From Nemopilema nomurai (taxonomy: Eukaryota > Cnidaria > Scyphozoa > Rhizostomeae > Rhizostomatidae), in assembly GCA_003864495.1 (NCBI GenBank), contig ML133421.1, positions 2,294,001 to 2,358,000 on the forward strand: a stretch of 64,000 nt of DNA, read 5' to 3'. Positions 22,402 to 33,409 of the stretch are shown here, piece after piece. How positions within the stretch are numbered: the first letter of the stretch is position 1; each line of letters starts with the position of its first letter. The notes under the pieces are model-generated. The model worked only from the letters and a program-made list of their open reading frames with translations. It was not told where the DNA came from and did no database searches. The position numbers were made by a program, and so were the translations under genes.

Positions 22402-24220
22402 ATGGCAGCAATAGCCAAATTTCCAAGTGTCAGATCGCCGTTTGTGGTCTTCAAAAGATGGGGTCCATATCCAGAAAGCCAGAGAAAGAGAGCTCTAAGG
22501 GATTCAATAATTAACGGCATTGAAGAAAAGGCCTCCCCAGAGCGTAATGCCAGACTACGGAATTTTCCTGGAGATTCAAAAGAAGATTTCGGCCTTCTAA
22601 GGGCATATTTAGAAGCTGCCAGACATGCTAAGGAAAATAGTTTGAGTCGCTTCCAGCATGCAACAGAGGTTTTAGAGGCTATCCTCCCAAGTAAGTGTAG
22701 GGGAGAACATAGTGGGGAGAAGATAGTGGAGAGAACGTAGTGGGGAGAACGTAGTGGGGAGAAAGAAGTGGGGGAAAAGAGGCGACATTGCGTCAAAATG
22801 TGCAATTGTCTCCTCCCCCTAGAAATGCTCAGAGATTGTTCCTCTATTTAGATTCTTTACTTTCACGTCCTTCTGATCTTTCTTCGCAGGATTATCTACT
22901 GGAGACGAGAGGCAGGGGCCGTACGTTGTTGTTTGCAGATGCCGAGAAGTGCCATAATATCTTCCTTGGCCCCAAATGCAATGACAAGTCATTCGGCTCT
23001 GTATTTGGGAGGATTGATTTTGGTTCACTGGAAGCAGGTGGTGCATGCGGAAGACCAAGAATGGCTGAGGCGGCTTCAGTTACAATGAGCGCCTTGGATA
23101 CCTTTATTTACAGAGTTTAGGAAACTTGAAGAGGAAGTCAGTAACTGTAAGTTTTGTCTTTGATGCGCCCTTCACATTCTTAGAAACCACCAGAGACCTT
23201 CCAGCACACACTAGCATCGAGCTCTTTGTCTCCTACGGAATTTCAGCCTACTGGATTCCAAAGATTCAATCGATCGGTGCTAGGGAACCACCTTTTGCCA
23301 ATGAATTCGAGGAGTCCCTTCATTTTTTATTTTCAAAACTTAGGGATTGCGGGGGGGTTAGTGAGCGTTGCAGAGAGCTTTTTTCCTAGAATGGAAAGGT
23401 TCTCTGCATCGTCAAAACAATAAATTATAATAATAATTCATCAAATCTTGATAAAAACTTGTCCTCAAGTATCGATAGCAAAGCTTCTTATCATTTCGTG
23501 TTATCAGGTTGAAGTTTTTAATTTGAAAAATTCCTTCATGGTATTGCCATGTGAGTAGAAGTTATAAAAACATCGATTTAGAGCCAGAGATGCCCGCTGA
23601 AGATGCAATGGTAGAGGAGTTCTCTCAAAATGTGCGGCACGGGGACGAGCTGTCGATTAATACCGAAGGCTCCAGTCAGGATATCTTTGGCGGCGCAAGC
23701 GCTTCTGAAACTTCGGATGTTGCAGGCTCACTTCAGAGTGAACCAGTTGCACGAAGCAACAGAAAGGGGGGCGCGTTTGACTTTAATGGGCCACCACACC
23801 AGTGGAAGTTCTAGGTATGCCGAGGTGCTGGCGCATTCAGCATCGCCCTCTGATGACTGCGAGCAGGTAAGGAGGTTCACGCGCCATGACAGTACGTATG
23901 TTCTTCCTCCAGCTTCTTCATGTGGTAGAATGTTCCAGCTGGATTTGCCACACTATACTTGTGCGGAGGTCGTCCTGATTCCTGAAGGCATTGACCCGTC
24001 CAAACAGGTATGGAATGAAGAAAACAACGCTGAGTTGGATGTGCTACTGAGTGCGTTGAATTACTTCCACGCTGTCTTAAACAAGGTGTACTGGCTGGTT
24101 GGTCGGTTTATTGTGGATTCATCCACTAGTACTGGAACTCCCAGAGATGAGTGTGCCAACAACCTAGCCAAGAGGATGTTCAATAAGAGGAGCTGCGTGG
24201 AGTCTATCTTATTCGTTTAA
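22402..24220 (+). pseudogene. Unrecognised multi-exon gene, copy 1, disrupted
   Basis: Exon A (about 22402-22690) encodes a charged, helical ~96-residue segment from 'MAAIAKFPSV' to 'EVLEAILP' and ends at a perfect GTAAGT donor. A short G-rich minisatellite follows in the intron. A good acceptor (CTTCGCAG) precedes 22890, but all three frames after it are partly open and I cannot choose one. A later block (23551-24220) encodes an acidic Ser-rich segment, then a conserved stretch with 'LDVLLSALNYFHAV'. Here it is split by an extra G in a G-run near 23770, which copy 2 lacks. The block stops at 24230 where repeat R begins. Copy 2 lies at 28136-29970. No family recognised. Confidence 0.4.
22690..22780 (+). 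repeat. G-rich minisatellite in intron
   Basis: Imperfect tandem units of about 15 bases around 'AGTGGGGAGAACGT', directly after the GTAAGT donor of exon A. The second gene copy (28370-28430) has fewer, more diverged units. Confidence 0.75.
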
Positions 24221-24230
24221 CAATGCAGTG

Positions 24231-27200
24231 GTTTTAGAAGCCCTGGCAGCACCGTTAAAATAAGATTTATGAAAAAGGGAGGCATCGAAGGCCTTCTGCT
24301 TCAAAAGAAGCCAAAAGTTCTTTCTTATAAACGAAGAAAGATATCGAGTGAAGATGTTTGTTAGCAGTGAAACAGTTGTTAAACAGACAACTTTACTCCG
24401 GGTATCAGTCGTTAGTGGTCCATTACACGGCTATTCATCAACATAATTATCTTTGTAGGACATTCCATACCGGCCATCAATTGGCGTCATCAAATATTTG
24501 ACGGCAAAGGCCTTCAGGTTAAAAAGGGATGAGAAATTTTTTTTCATCAACGAGGAAGGTCATAGAGTAAGGAGCATAAGGTAACTATGGGATCGCCATT
24601 ACCGTCTTTCAGGTTATTTATTTGTTTAAGAATTCAACGGCTTTTAGAAGATATTTTTCTTTTTCATCTATGAATTCATTCATACGAATCTATTCTTTAA
24701 ATACATATCAGATTATCAGCTTGGCAGATCATTTTTCGTAGGCAATTTGAGATGTGAATGATCATTTTTCACCTTTATTTACCACCTGCCTCCGTTCAAA
24801 TGACTTATAAAATATTTTTTATTGTAGACCAGGAGACACAGTCAAAATAAAATTGGTGCCACAGAAAAAAAAAAAAAAGACAACGAAAAACAAGGCACCA
24901 ACCAGAATATAACTGGAAAAATTGTTCACATTCATTATTATTAATGTTTTACGTTTTTTTTTATATAAATATAATTTTTTAATCAATATAGTTTAATTAC
25001 ATTTCCTACCATAACAGTTGGAGGTTTTACTCTCTCATTCCTTAGCAACGTTTCATAAATCCGGTTCAAAATTTTCGTATACACTTGAAATAACCAGGTG
25101 GCTCAAGTTTAAAAAAATATTTCCCTTACCTCAAAAACACTTTTTAAACACTGGAAAAGATTTGAAACTTTCAAACAAATGTTTACCAGCATTAACCTTC
25201 GGCGTACCTGTCTTCCAGATGACATGAAACAAGTAGGCAATCAGGGCAACATTAAATGAAACAACAAGCATACTCGTAAAAGGGGCTTTTAATGGTATTT
25301 GCTTTAGCTAGGCATCTTTGGCTCGATAAGCAACAAATAGAACATCTCTAAACAATGCCCCAGTGCAAAAAAAAAACATTCACCATCTACATAAATCAAG
25401 TATTATGCCAAAAATGCCAGGGAAGATCTATCCCAATTTTCAAACAAAAGAGGACCAATTTTAAAGTTTGTGCGTGAAAAATTAAACAAAGACTCCCGTA
25501 TAAAATTCTGGCCTACTTCAATTTTCAGAATTCGACTATTCAAGCCACCCCTAGAAGTATCAATTACAAGCAAATATGACATCCTTCGTCATGATCATCA
25601 TTCAATTCAATCAAACATTAAACAACTGCGTTATAAGGTCTTATCGTTCACCCACACACTAAGTTGCACAACGTCACGAGACAATAAAGATGGCATGAAA
25701 ATGTCAGCACAAAAACAAAATGCACATACAAAGCAAATCTCATGGACTTTAGTTCAACTCTTTTTATGGAAAAAACCAAAAGAATAAAATTCGTTTTGAA
25801 ACAAACAAACCATAACTAATGTATTTTCAAATAATAAGTAATGTTTTGTCACACAATAGCCCTCAAAACGTACTACGCTGACTTAACTGTTTCAAGATAA
25901 TAGAAGGGTCCATAAATGGCCCCCCCAAACAAATGCCCATTGCACGGCCTCAACAGCCTCGGTTAGAAGCGAAGTTTGACGTCATACATAGCCGTCCCAA
26001 AAAGCAACAGCCTCAAATTGAAGCCAAGAATACCATCTCGCGTGAACTTAACTTCAAAGCTGCAGACACCTCAAACAATGGTAGTGTCAAAATTCGTTTG
26101 AAATAACCCGGCCCCATCCTATGCGTGTTTCCTTCATGCCTCGCTGCCAACACAAAGCTTCCGACTTTAGTGTTGTTTTTTAAAATTCACATATACCTGC
26201 CAACCAGCCTGAAGAAAATTAATCACACATTACCTTCAATCGCACATTGGCACTATTTCCGTTCCCACAAACACGAATCTACAGGTATCACATGACTAGG
26301 TACTCTTTAAAAAGTCCCATCCCAAAACGACGAGACAGATTAACACAAATATTACACGGCGCGTGGACACCTGGTAAGTATCAGTTCTTCACTTTTTAAG
26401 GACTTGCACTAAAGATACTACCAAATTTTAAAAGTTACGATACCTAATAGGGTCGATTTTCTACACTTTCTGAGCATGCATTTCATCCATCATCTTCACA
26501 ATTACAACGGCAAACGTTGAACCTTGACCTTACTGTCCGCTTCTGTTTACAGATACCCAACGTTTCAACAACATAAAACTATTTGCGTAAGTATTGTCAT
26601 TTCTTTTTAATTTATTCCTTCACAAATCCTTCAACTCTCCACAAATTTTCAAATGTTAACAACTATCCAGTTTTGTATAAATGAATTGCACAGTGAAATT
26701 TTAAAAGCAAGCCAAAGAACGAAGGCAACCTTTTCATCCCGTGGACAATTTATAATCCCTTTAATTTCATTCCAATGTGAAATTGTAAAAGAAGTCAACT
26801 TGCACACATATCACCGCACACCGCTTTTTTCCAATGTTGTAATTTAAAAATTTCGTACAATCACTAAGCTATATTTTCCTCCTAATAGAATGGACGAGCA
26901 AACTTTGAAGAGGTTAGAAAAACTGGAGAAATATGCAGAAAAGACAAGCGCCGAATTGATGCGCATACAAAGAAACATGGAAGCCGCAGAATGCCGATTA
27001 ACCGTCATTCAAAAAGAAATTCGGGACATCATTATAGACATTAAAAAGCAGAGAAATATAAACAAAAGTTTAGAAGACAATAATATTGATGACGATCTTT
27101 TAAATATGGAAGATTAAAACTCATGAAAATATCTAGAAAGCGTTCTCTTCTCCTACCTCTTGAAACTTTACAATTGATTGAAGTTGCGTTCGCCTATACG

Positions 27201-27845
27201 TATTACTTTCTTGTGAAATTACCAAAAAGTTAAATTCTGATCACAGAATACGAACAAAATGTAAAAAGCAGCATTTAAGAAATAACGTCTGAACAACTCC
27301 ACAGTTAACCATACCGCACCTTTGAAGCAAATCGAAACCAAAATAATTTAGAGCAACAACTGACAACAAAGTTGAGCAAAAATTAAAAATGGTCGAATAC
27401 TAACAGAACGAAATATAAAAACCTATCAAAAAGACTTAGATGAGCACCATAGATCAGCCTAGCGGAAAATAGGACCTGGATGTTTGGTTTGGTTTCAAAT
27501 TATATCATTTCAGTTTAAATTATAATTATCGAAGCAATTGGAATGTGAATATAAGTAGACCATTATTTTGCTAAAACAAACTATGGCACAACAGGAGACT
27601 AGCCCCCAAAACCCCGCTGCGCGGGCTTAAAACCCCTTCTGTGGAAATAGAATTGCCCCTTAAAACTACCCCAAAACAAATTAGGCAGATTAGCCTCGGC
27701 AAGACAAGAGCCTCGCATTGAGAAGGAAGATGACGTCACCCACAACCAGCCACGGGTCATTTGAAACGAAAGTTGTCAACGAAAAAATGACTCGCCATCC
27801 TTCGCGTGCATCACTCGCACTCATGTGACAATCGCTAGGACGGGG
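24231..27845 (+). repeat. Composite repeat R, copy 2
   Basis: Reverse-complement match to 3240-6870. It begins 'TTTTAGAAGCCCTGGCAGCA' immediately after the truncated gene copy 1, so its insertion probably caused the truncation. It ends with the segment that forms the left arm of the perfect palindrome. Compared with copy 1 it keeps a ~60-base segment near 26640 that is missing there. Confidence 0.7.
26890..27117 (+). CDS. Small coiled-coil ORF inside repeat R (copy 2)
   Basis: A 75-codon ORF related to 4426-4662 and to the start of 28136-28765. It preserves the heptad-like pattern and the 'EAAECRL' core. The ATG follows TCCTCCTAATAG, a likely splice acceptor. Several substitutions are Lys/Gln/Asn or Glu/Lys exchanges. 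Whether it is expressed is unknown. Confidence 0.5.
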   Translation: MDEQTLKRLEKLEKYAEKTSAELMRIQRNMEAAECRLTVIQKEIRDIIIDIKKQRNINKSLEDNNIDDDLLNMED

Positions 27846-28119
27846 TTCGCAAAAGATAAAGGGTCGAGGCTCCCCCGTCCTAGCGATTGTCACATGAGTG
27901 CGAGTGATGCACGCGAAGGATGGCGAGTCATTTTTTCGTTGACAACTTTCGTTTCAAATGACCCGTGGCTGGTTGTGGGTGACGTCATCTTCCTTCTCAA
28001 TGCGAGGCTCTTGTCTTGCCGAGGCTAATCTGCCTAATTTGTTTTGGGGTAGTTTTAAGGGGCAATTCTATTTCCACAGAAGGGGTTTTAAGCCCGCGCA
28101 GCGGGGTTTTGGGGGCTAG
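27599..28119. repeat. Perfect 247-bp inverted repeat with 27-bp loop
   Basis: The left arm, 27599-27845, starts CTAGCCCCCAAAACCCC and ends CTAGGACGGGG. The right arm, 27873-28119, is its reverse complement; in a base-by-base reading I found no mismatch or length difference. The loop is 27846-27872. Each arm is a terminal segment of the R family, so two such ends meet head to head. Two nearly identical ORFs on opposite strands (27690-27893 and 27825-28028) are a by-product of this symmetry. Such a palindrome is either very recent or an assembly artefact. Confidence 0.9.
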
Positions 28120-28135
28120 TTTTCCTCCTAATAGA

Positions 28136-29970
28136 ATGGACGAGCAAACTTTGAATAGGTTGCAACAACTGGAGAAATATGCGGCAAACACAAGCGCCGA
28201 ATTGCTGCGCATACATAGGAAGTTAGAAGCCGCAGAATGCCGTTTAATGGTCATTCAAAAAGAAATTGGGGAAATTATAATGGACATTAAGAAGCAGAAA
28301 AATCTAAACAAAAGTTTACAAGACGATAAGATTGATGCAGAGGTTTTAGAGGCTATCCTCCCAAGTAAGTGTAGAGGAGAACGTAGTGGGGAGAAAGTAG
28401 CGGGAAGAACGAAATGGGGAAAAAGAGGTGACATTGCGTCAAAATGTGCAATTGTCTCCTCCCCTCAGAAATGCTCAGAGATTGTGCCTCTATTAGATTC
28501 TTTACTTTCACGTCCTTCTGATCTTTCTTCGCAGGATTATCTACTGGAGACGAGAGGCAGGTGCCGTACGTTGTTGTTTGTAGATGCCGAGAAGTGCCAT
28601 AATATTTTCCTTGGCCCCAAATGCAATGACAAGTCATTCGGCTCTGTATTTGGGAGGATTGATTTTGGTTCACTGGAAGCAGGTGGTGCATGCTGCAGGC
28701 CAAGAATGGCTGAGGCGGCTTCAGTTACAGTGACCGCCTTGGATACCTTTAATTACAGAGTTTAGGAAGGTTGAAGAGGAAGTGAGTAACTGTAAGTTTG
28801 TCTTTGATGCGCCCTTCACATTCTTAGAAACCACCAGAGACCTTCCAGCACACACTAGCATCGAGCTCTTTGTCTCTTACGGAATTTCCGCTTACTGGAT
28901 TCCTAAGATTCAATCGATCGGTGCTAGGGAACCACCTTTTGCCAATGAATTCGAGGAGTCCCTTCATTTTTTATTTTCGAAACTTAGGGATTGCGGGGGG
29001 GTTAGTGAGCGTTGCAGAGAGCTTTTCTCCTAGAATGGAAAGGTTCTCTGCATCGTCAAAACAATAAATTATTATAATAATAATTCATCAAATCTTGATA
29101 AAAACTTGTCCTCAAGTATCGATAGCAAAGCTTCTTATCATTTCGTGTTATCAGGTTGAAGTTTTTAATTTGAAAAATTCCATCATGGTATTGTCATGTG
29201 AGTAGAAGTTATAAAAACATCCATTCAGAGCCAGAGATGCCCACTGAAGATGCAATGGTAGAGGAGTTCTCTCAAAATGTGCGGCACGGGGACGAGCTGT
29301 CGATTAATACCGAAGGTTCCAGTCAGGATGTTTTTGATGGCGCAAGCGCTTCTGAAACTTTTGATGTTGCAGGCTCACTGCAAAGTGAACCTGTCGCACG
29401 AAGCAACAGAAAGGGGGCGCGCTCGACTTTCATTGGCCACCACACAAGTGGAAGTTCTAGGTATGCCGAGGTGCTGGCGCATTCAGCATCGCCCTCTGAT
29501 GACTGCGAGTATGCGAGGAGGTTCACGCGCCATGACAGTACGTATGTTCTTCCTCCAGCTTCTTCATGTGGCAGAATGTTCCAGCTGGATTTGCCACACT
29601 ATACTTGTGCGGAGGTCGTCCTGATTCCTGAAGGCATTGACCCGTCCAAACAGGTATGGAATGAAGAAAACAACGCTGAGTTGGATGTGCTACTGAGTGC
29701 GTTGAATTACTTCCACGCTGTCTTAAACAAGGTGTACTGGCTGGTAGTATTGGAACGCCCAGAGATGAGTGTGCCAACAACCTAGCCAAGAGGATGTTCA
29801 ATAAGAGGAGTGAGGAGTACCACCGCCTGCTGCGCTCCTGCGGAAGCGGCATGTGCTTGCAGGGTGTTGGGGAGCACGTCTCTATCGGCTTGCATTGCTG
29901 CCGTGTCGACTCGCGCGTGCGCATAATAAACTACAAATTCTCAAACACGAGCCAGCGCTCGTTGTTGTGA
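28136..29970 (+). CDS. Chimeric gene: coiled-coil exon fused in frame to copy 2 of the unrecognised gene
   Basis: The ATG at 28136 follows TCCTCCTAATAG as in repeat R. About 66 residues of the coiled coil read on into 'EVLEAILP' from exon A of the copy at 22402 and reach the same GTAAGT donor (28365). The unspliced frame stays open to 28765 (209 residues). Downstream, 29198-29785 is intact where copy 1 has a frameshift, but a ~25-base deletion near 29745 breaks it. The next frame then runs from 'RDECANNLAK' to a stop near 29967. The chimera therefore has a possibly working 5' exon and a damaged 3' part. The upstream flank is the palindrome's right arm. Expression and function are unknown. Confidence 0.45.
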
Positions 29971-30519
29971 ACGGGAAGGCAAAAGAAAATGTTTTACGTT
30001 ACGACGGATGAAGTTGCGAGCATCTTGAGTACTCTCACTGGATTAGGCGGATATTGCTCAGACCCTGCCACAATATGTCAAGGTCGGATAACATGGTAGG
30101 AGCAAGAAATGAAAACGGGTATTGGTCTTCAAGACCACGACAGAAAGGTTTAGTTTCAAACAAGTACAGAATAGAAAGACAAGATTTCGCTTGAAAAGCA
30201 ATAAAGAAAAGCAATAAAAAAGACGATCCGCGGTTCAAGGGTGTCGAAGTTCTTCGATATAGTGCTTCGTTTGTGCACAAGCAAAACCCATAGAAAGATG
30301 GCACGCCGCCACTAGGGAAAATCTGAAGAAAATTCGGCAAAAAATACGCAACAAAAGCCTGCAAGAACCAAATTAAAGAGGGGGGGGGGCAGCATTGGGG
30401 GCAGAGGAGAAAGAAAAATCGTTCCTTTGAAAGAATGTTTTCTGAAATATGAATAATATGAAAATGAAAAAAAAACGAAAAAGCCAGTAGTTTAATTTTA
30501 TGAGACAAGAGTGCACACC

Positions 30520-30620
30520 AATGATAATTATAATTATAATAATAATTATAATAATAATGAAAATAACAATAATAACTATAATAGTAATAATAATATTAAT
30601 AATGACAATAAATGCATTCT
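30520..30620. repeat. AT-rich simple repeat (AAT/ATT)
   Basis: About 100 bases of interrupted TAATAATTATAA-type sequence. No coding content. Confidence 0.85.
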
Positions 30621-30704
30621 TTACACAGGGATATCAAATTTAAAGGTATCAAATTGTCAACTTTTATAAAAGTTTAAAATGAAATACTCCTGCAAATAAA
30701 AAAG

Positions 30705-30818
30705 AATTCGTCCCTTTACGGACCTGGTGATATCGAGCATATCCGACTGTTGAGCCCGAGAAGGCAAAGGGGACGAGGCAAGACGGGGCGGGGGACACCG
30801 AGAGGACCAACGTTCTAG
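30705..30818 (+). CDS. Possible short terminal exon, Arg/Gly-rich
   Basis: One frame reads 'DIEHIRLLSPRRQRG' followed by alternating Arg, Gly, Thr and Pro, then a stop at about 30816. The composition looks like a basic disordered tail. No acceptor was firmly identified; it could be the last exon of an upstream gene or chance. Confidence 0.2.
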   Translation, partial: NSSLYGPGDIEHIRLLSPRRQRGRGKTGRGTPRGPTF

Positions 30819-30908
30819 GTTTGTAATTTTTTCTAGATTTTAATTGATTTTAAACTTTTTATATTTTATATTAGAATCAACGGATTCTTTTAAGAATTCT
30901 TTTTTTTA

Positions 30909-31065
30909 ATGGAGGCAATTGTGCAAGTGGTCATAACTTTCCAGAGGATTTTGACAAATTTGGTTGAAATCCAACAGATCGCCGTGGCTGATCATGAAGT
31001 CCGCGAGCTTCTCCGTCGGTCTTTGCAAGCGGAGCAAGATGTCGAAGCCGTATGTCGGCGTGTTG
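30909..31065 (+). CDS. Small first exon, helical, unknown family (copy 1)
   Basis: ATG at 30909 opens a 54-codon frame rich in Leu, Glu, Gln and Val, with an amphipathic pattern ('RELLRRSLQAEQDVEAVCRR'). It ends at a strong donor, TTG|GTGAGT at 31066. A worn paralogue starts at 31977. I did not find the second exon. No family recognised. Confidence 0.4.
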
Positions 31066-31976
31066 GTGAGTAATTTTAAACTTCGCTTCGAGCAAATTTG
31101 AGCATTTCGAAGTGCTCTCTATGGCCAGCACTTGCTTGAGAAAACACAAAGATCGAAGCAAGTAGCCAATCTTTATGAGTAAATTTAAAACTTACGTTCT
31201 GCAGATGTAGTCATGGCAACACTCCTTTAGAAAAGTTGCGAAATTCAGATCTTTGGTAAATCACGAATTTCAGAATGGAGCTAAGTTCTTGTTATATCTA
31301 ACCGTGCGCGAATTTTAAACTACAAATTCTCGAACACGAGCAAACGCCCAATGTTGAGGATCTGGTTTCATTGCGCTATTGTTGATGCCAAAATCTTGCT
31401 GTTTTTATATAACAAGCCCTCCAAATTGGTAGACGCTGAGTGTTTAGCCAATTTTCCTTAAAACTGTGTATTTCTCTGGGTAAAAGCCCGACTCAAATAT
31501 GCTGCTAGCTGACAGTCTTTAATACGAATGGCATTTGAGAGAGAAATGAGAGAAAACAGGAAACCCGAAAAGTTACCTTTCTTGAATTAGTTTCTGCTCT
31601 AGAAAAGTGGCTTTCCAAAATTATTTCTATACAGACCATAGAAAACTAAGCGCTTGCCAGTCTGGTCCCCTACTCTTTACTTGTGATATATTGACATTTT
31701 CAAGCTGAAAAAGTACCTTGTTAGTGAATTGCAAAGAACTTCTATTGCCAGTATCTCTATCAGGTATTGTGGTGTCTTCGCTGTTGTTCTTTTGCTAACA
31801 ATAATTTCCGGCCATTTAAATTTTTTGATAATTACCCGATGACACTTTGATAAACAAAGGTTTTGTTTGCGTATTTCAATCGACAACCACACAGGGCTTC
31901 ATGTCAATCATACTTCTCAGATCGAATGTTCGTTGAGCTTCTGGCAACTTGCACGTGCGCGTATTCGTTTTTGAAA

Positions 31977-32215
31977 ATGGAGACAATCGAGCAAGTGGTC
32001 ACAATTTTCCAAAGGATTTTGACCAACTTGCTCGAAATCCAACTTGCTCGAAATCCAACATGCTTATGTGGCGGAAGACGTTAACCGCGACCTTCTCCGC
32101 TTGTCTTTGCAAGCGGAGCAAGACGTCGAGGCTGTGTGTCGTCGTGCAATTATATATATATTGAGGGTGGCATTCGAAATCCTTAATTGTGACATTGAAG
32201 CATTGAAGCATTGAA
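31977..32215 (+). pseudogene. Broken paralogue of the 30909 exon
   Basis: Starts 'METIEQVVTIFQRIL', clearly related to the 30909 exon. A tandem duplication of 16 bases (CTTGCTCGAAATCCAA, near 32029 and 32045) shifts the frame. Beyond it the expected sequence continues in another frame, with the shared 'SLQAEQDVEAVCRR'. The splice donor seen in copy 1 is replaced by a (TA)n run near 32150. Confidence 0.55.
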
Positions 32216-32225
32216 GCATCGAAGC
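32190..32225 (+). repeat. 8-bp tandem repeat ATTGAAGC
   Basis: Four adjacent units of ATTGAAGC (one as ATCGAAGC) just before the transposase start codon. Confidence 0.85.
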
Positions 32226-32229
32226 AAAA

Positions 32230-33000
32230 ATGGATATCATGGCATTGACCGAAATTTTACGTAATAATAGGCAGACAATCGAGTGGTTGCAGGGGCAGGA
32301 GTTGCTTAAAAGAGGCATACGGTGCAGGGAGCGAAACTGCAGGAGACAAATGCAGATGATGCCGAGGGCTGATAGCCAGGATGGTTTCAGGTGGAAATGC
32401 AGGTGTGGGAAGACAAGAGCGATCCGTGACGGATCGTTCTTTCGAAATTCAAATTTGCCATTGGAGAAGATAGTTCTCATCATGTATTTCTGGGCAATGG
32501 ACGCCAGTATGTCGACCGCGAGTGGCGTTACACTTGTGTCAGAGCATACAGTTATTGACTGGTACAACATGTTGCGAGAAGAATGTTCTGCCAAGCTTCT
32601 TCGACTTCCCATGAACGATAGAATTCTTGGTGGACCGGACCAGATTGTGGAGATCGACGAATCGGTGTTGGTGAAGAGGAAGTACAACAGGGGGGCGATG
32701 AGGCCCAACACGAACAATGGATTTTTGGGATGTATGACCGGCAGACAAAGGTGGGTGTCATCGAACTTGTCGGCAGACGGGATGCAGACACCTTGATACA
32801 ACTGATACAGCGATACATACGACCTGGATCTACCATATATTCCGATGGTTGGGCAGCATACAATGGACTGTGAGTGTTGGGGTTCAACCACGGAGTTGTC
32901 ATTCACGCAGACAACTTTGTTGACCCCATCACCGGAGTGCACACAAACGGTGTAGAGGCCTACTGGTCAAGAGCGAAGCGTAAACTGGTAACTCATCAAA
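32230..33000 (+). pseudogene. Merlin-like (IS1016/ISXO2-type) transposase relic
   Basis: The ORF at 32230-32796 has an N-terminal zinc-ribbon-like set (C32, C37, C57, C59), a helical domain, and 'EIDES' with the first catalytic Asp at residue 143. The frame is then lost by one base near 32717. The expected sequence continues in the next frame with 'IYSDGWAAYNG' (second catalytic Asp), is cut by a TGA at about 32871, and resumes with 'TNGVEAYWSRAKR' carrying the catalytic Glu. This order and spacing match the ISXO2-like DDE domain shared by bacterial IS1016 and animal Merlin transposons. With one frameshift and one stop it cannot make active enzyme. Terminal repeats were not found. A 292-codon minus-strand frame over the same bases is a shadow. 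Confidence 0.85.
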
Positions 33001-33409
33001 ATAAAGCAAACAATATCAAAATAAGCTATAGAGGTTTCAAGTTAAATTTGAATAAAGAAACTCACACTACTATCGTCTTCCTCTACGGGAGAGTCGTCAA
33101 TGTGCTTAGGTAAATTGTATTACTTGTTATCTATTTTTGTAGTTCAGAGTAGTTTCGTTAAACTTTTACACCGATGCATGCCAATCTAGCTGACTTGCGG
33201 TTTTCTTTCAATCTTTTAAAGCTTATATTCACGAATATAACCAGTCTATGAGATCTAACCAGTCTACGTAAAAAATGAGATCTATTAAGAACGGACAAGG
33301 AATCAAATTTGACGATAGCAAGCAGATACCGGTTTTATCTACAAATTTACCTTGTAGATAAGAAGAATTTGATCTTTCATTAAAACCATTTGAAATGCTA
33401 AAGTAATTT

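Noticed and set aside
22188..22805. 205-codon minus-strand ORF
   Set aside because: Antisense to exon A, which has a better coding pattern and a GTAAGT donor.
27690..28028. Two near-identical ORFs on opposite strands
   Set aside because: Produced by the perfect palindrome; composition is not protein-like.
30035..30508. 157-codon Phe/Leu-rich minus-strand ORF, possible membrane protein
   Set aside because: Explained by A-rich plus-strand sequence; no splice or start context and no family pattern.
32064..32942. 292-codon minus-strand ORF
   Set aside because: It lies exactly opposite the Merlin-like transposase, whose motifs are on the plus strand; no domain on this side.
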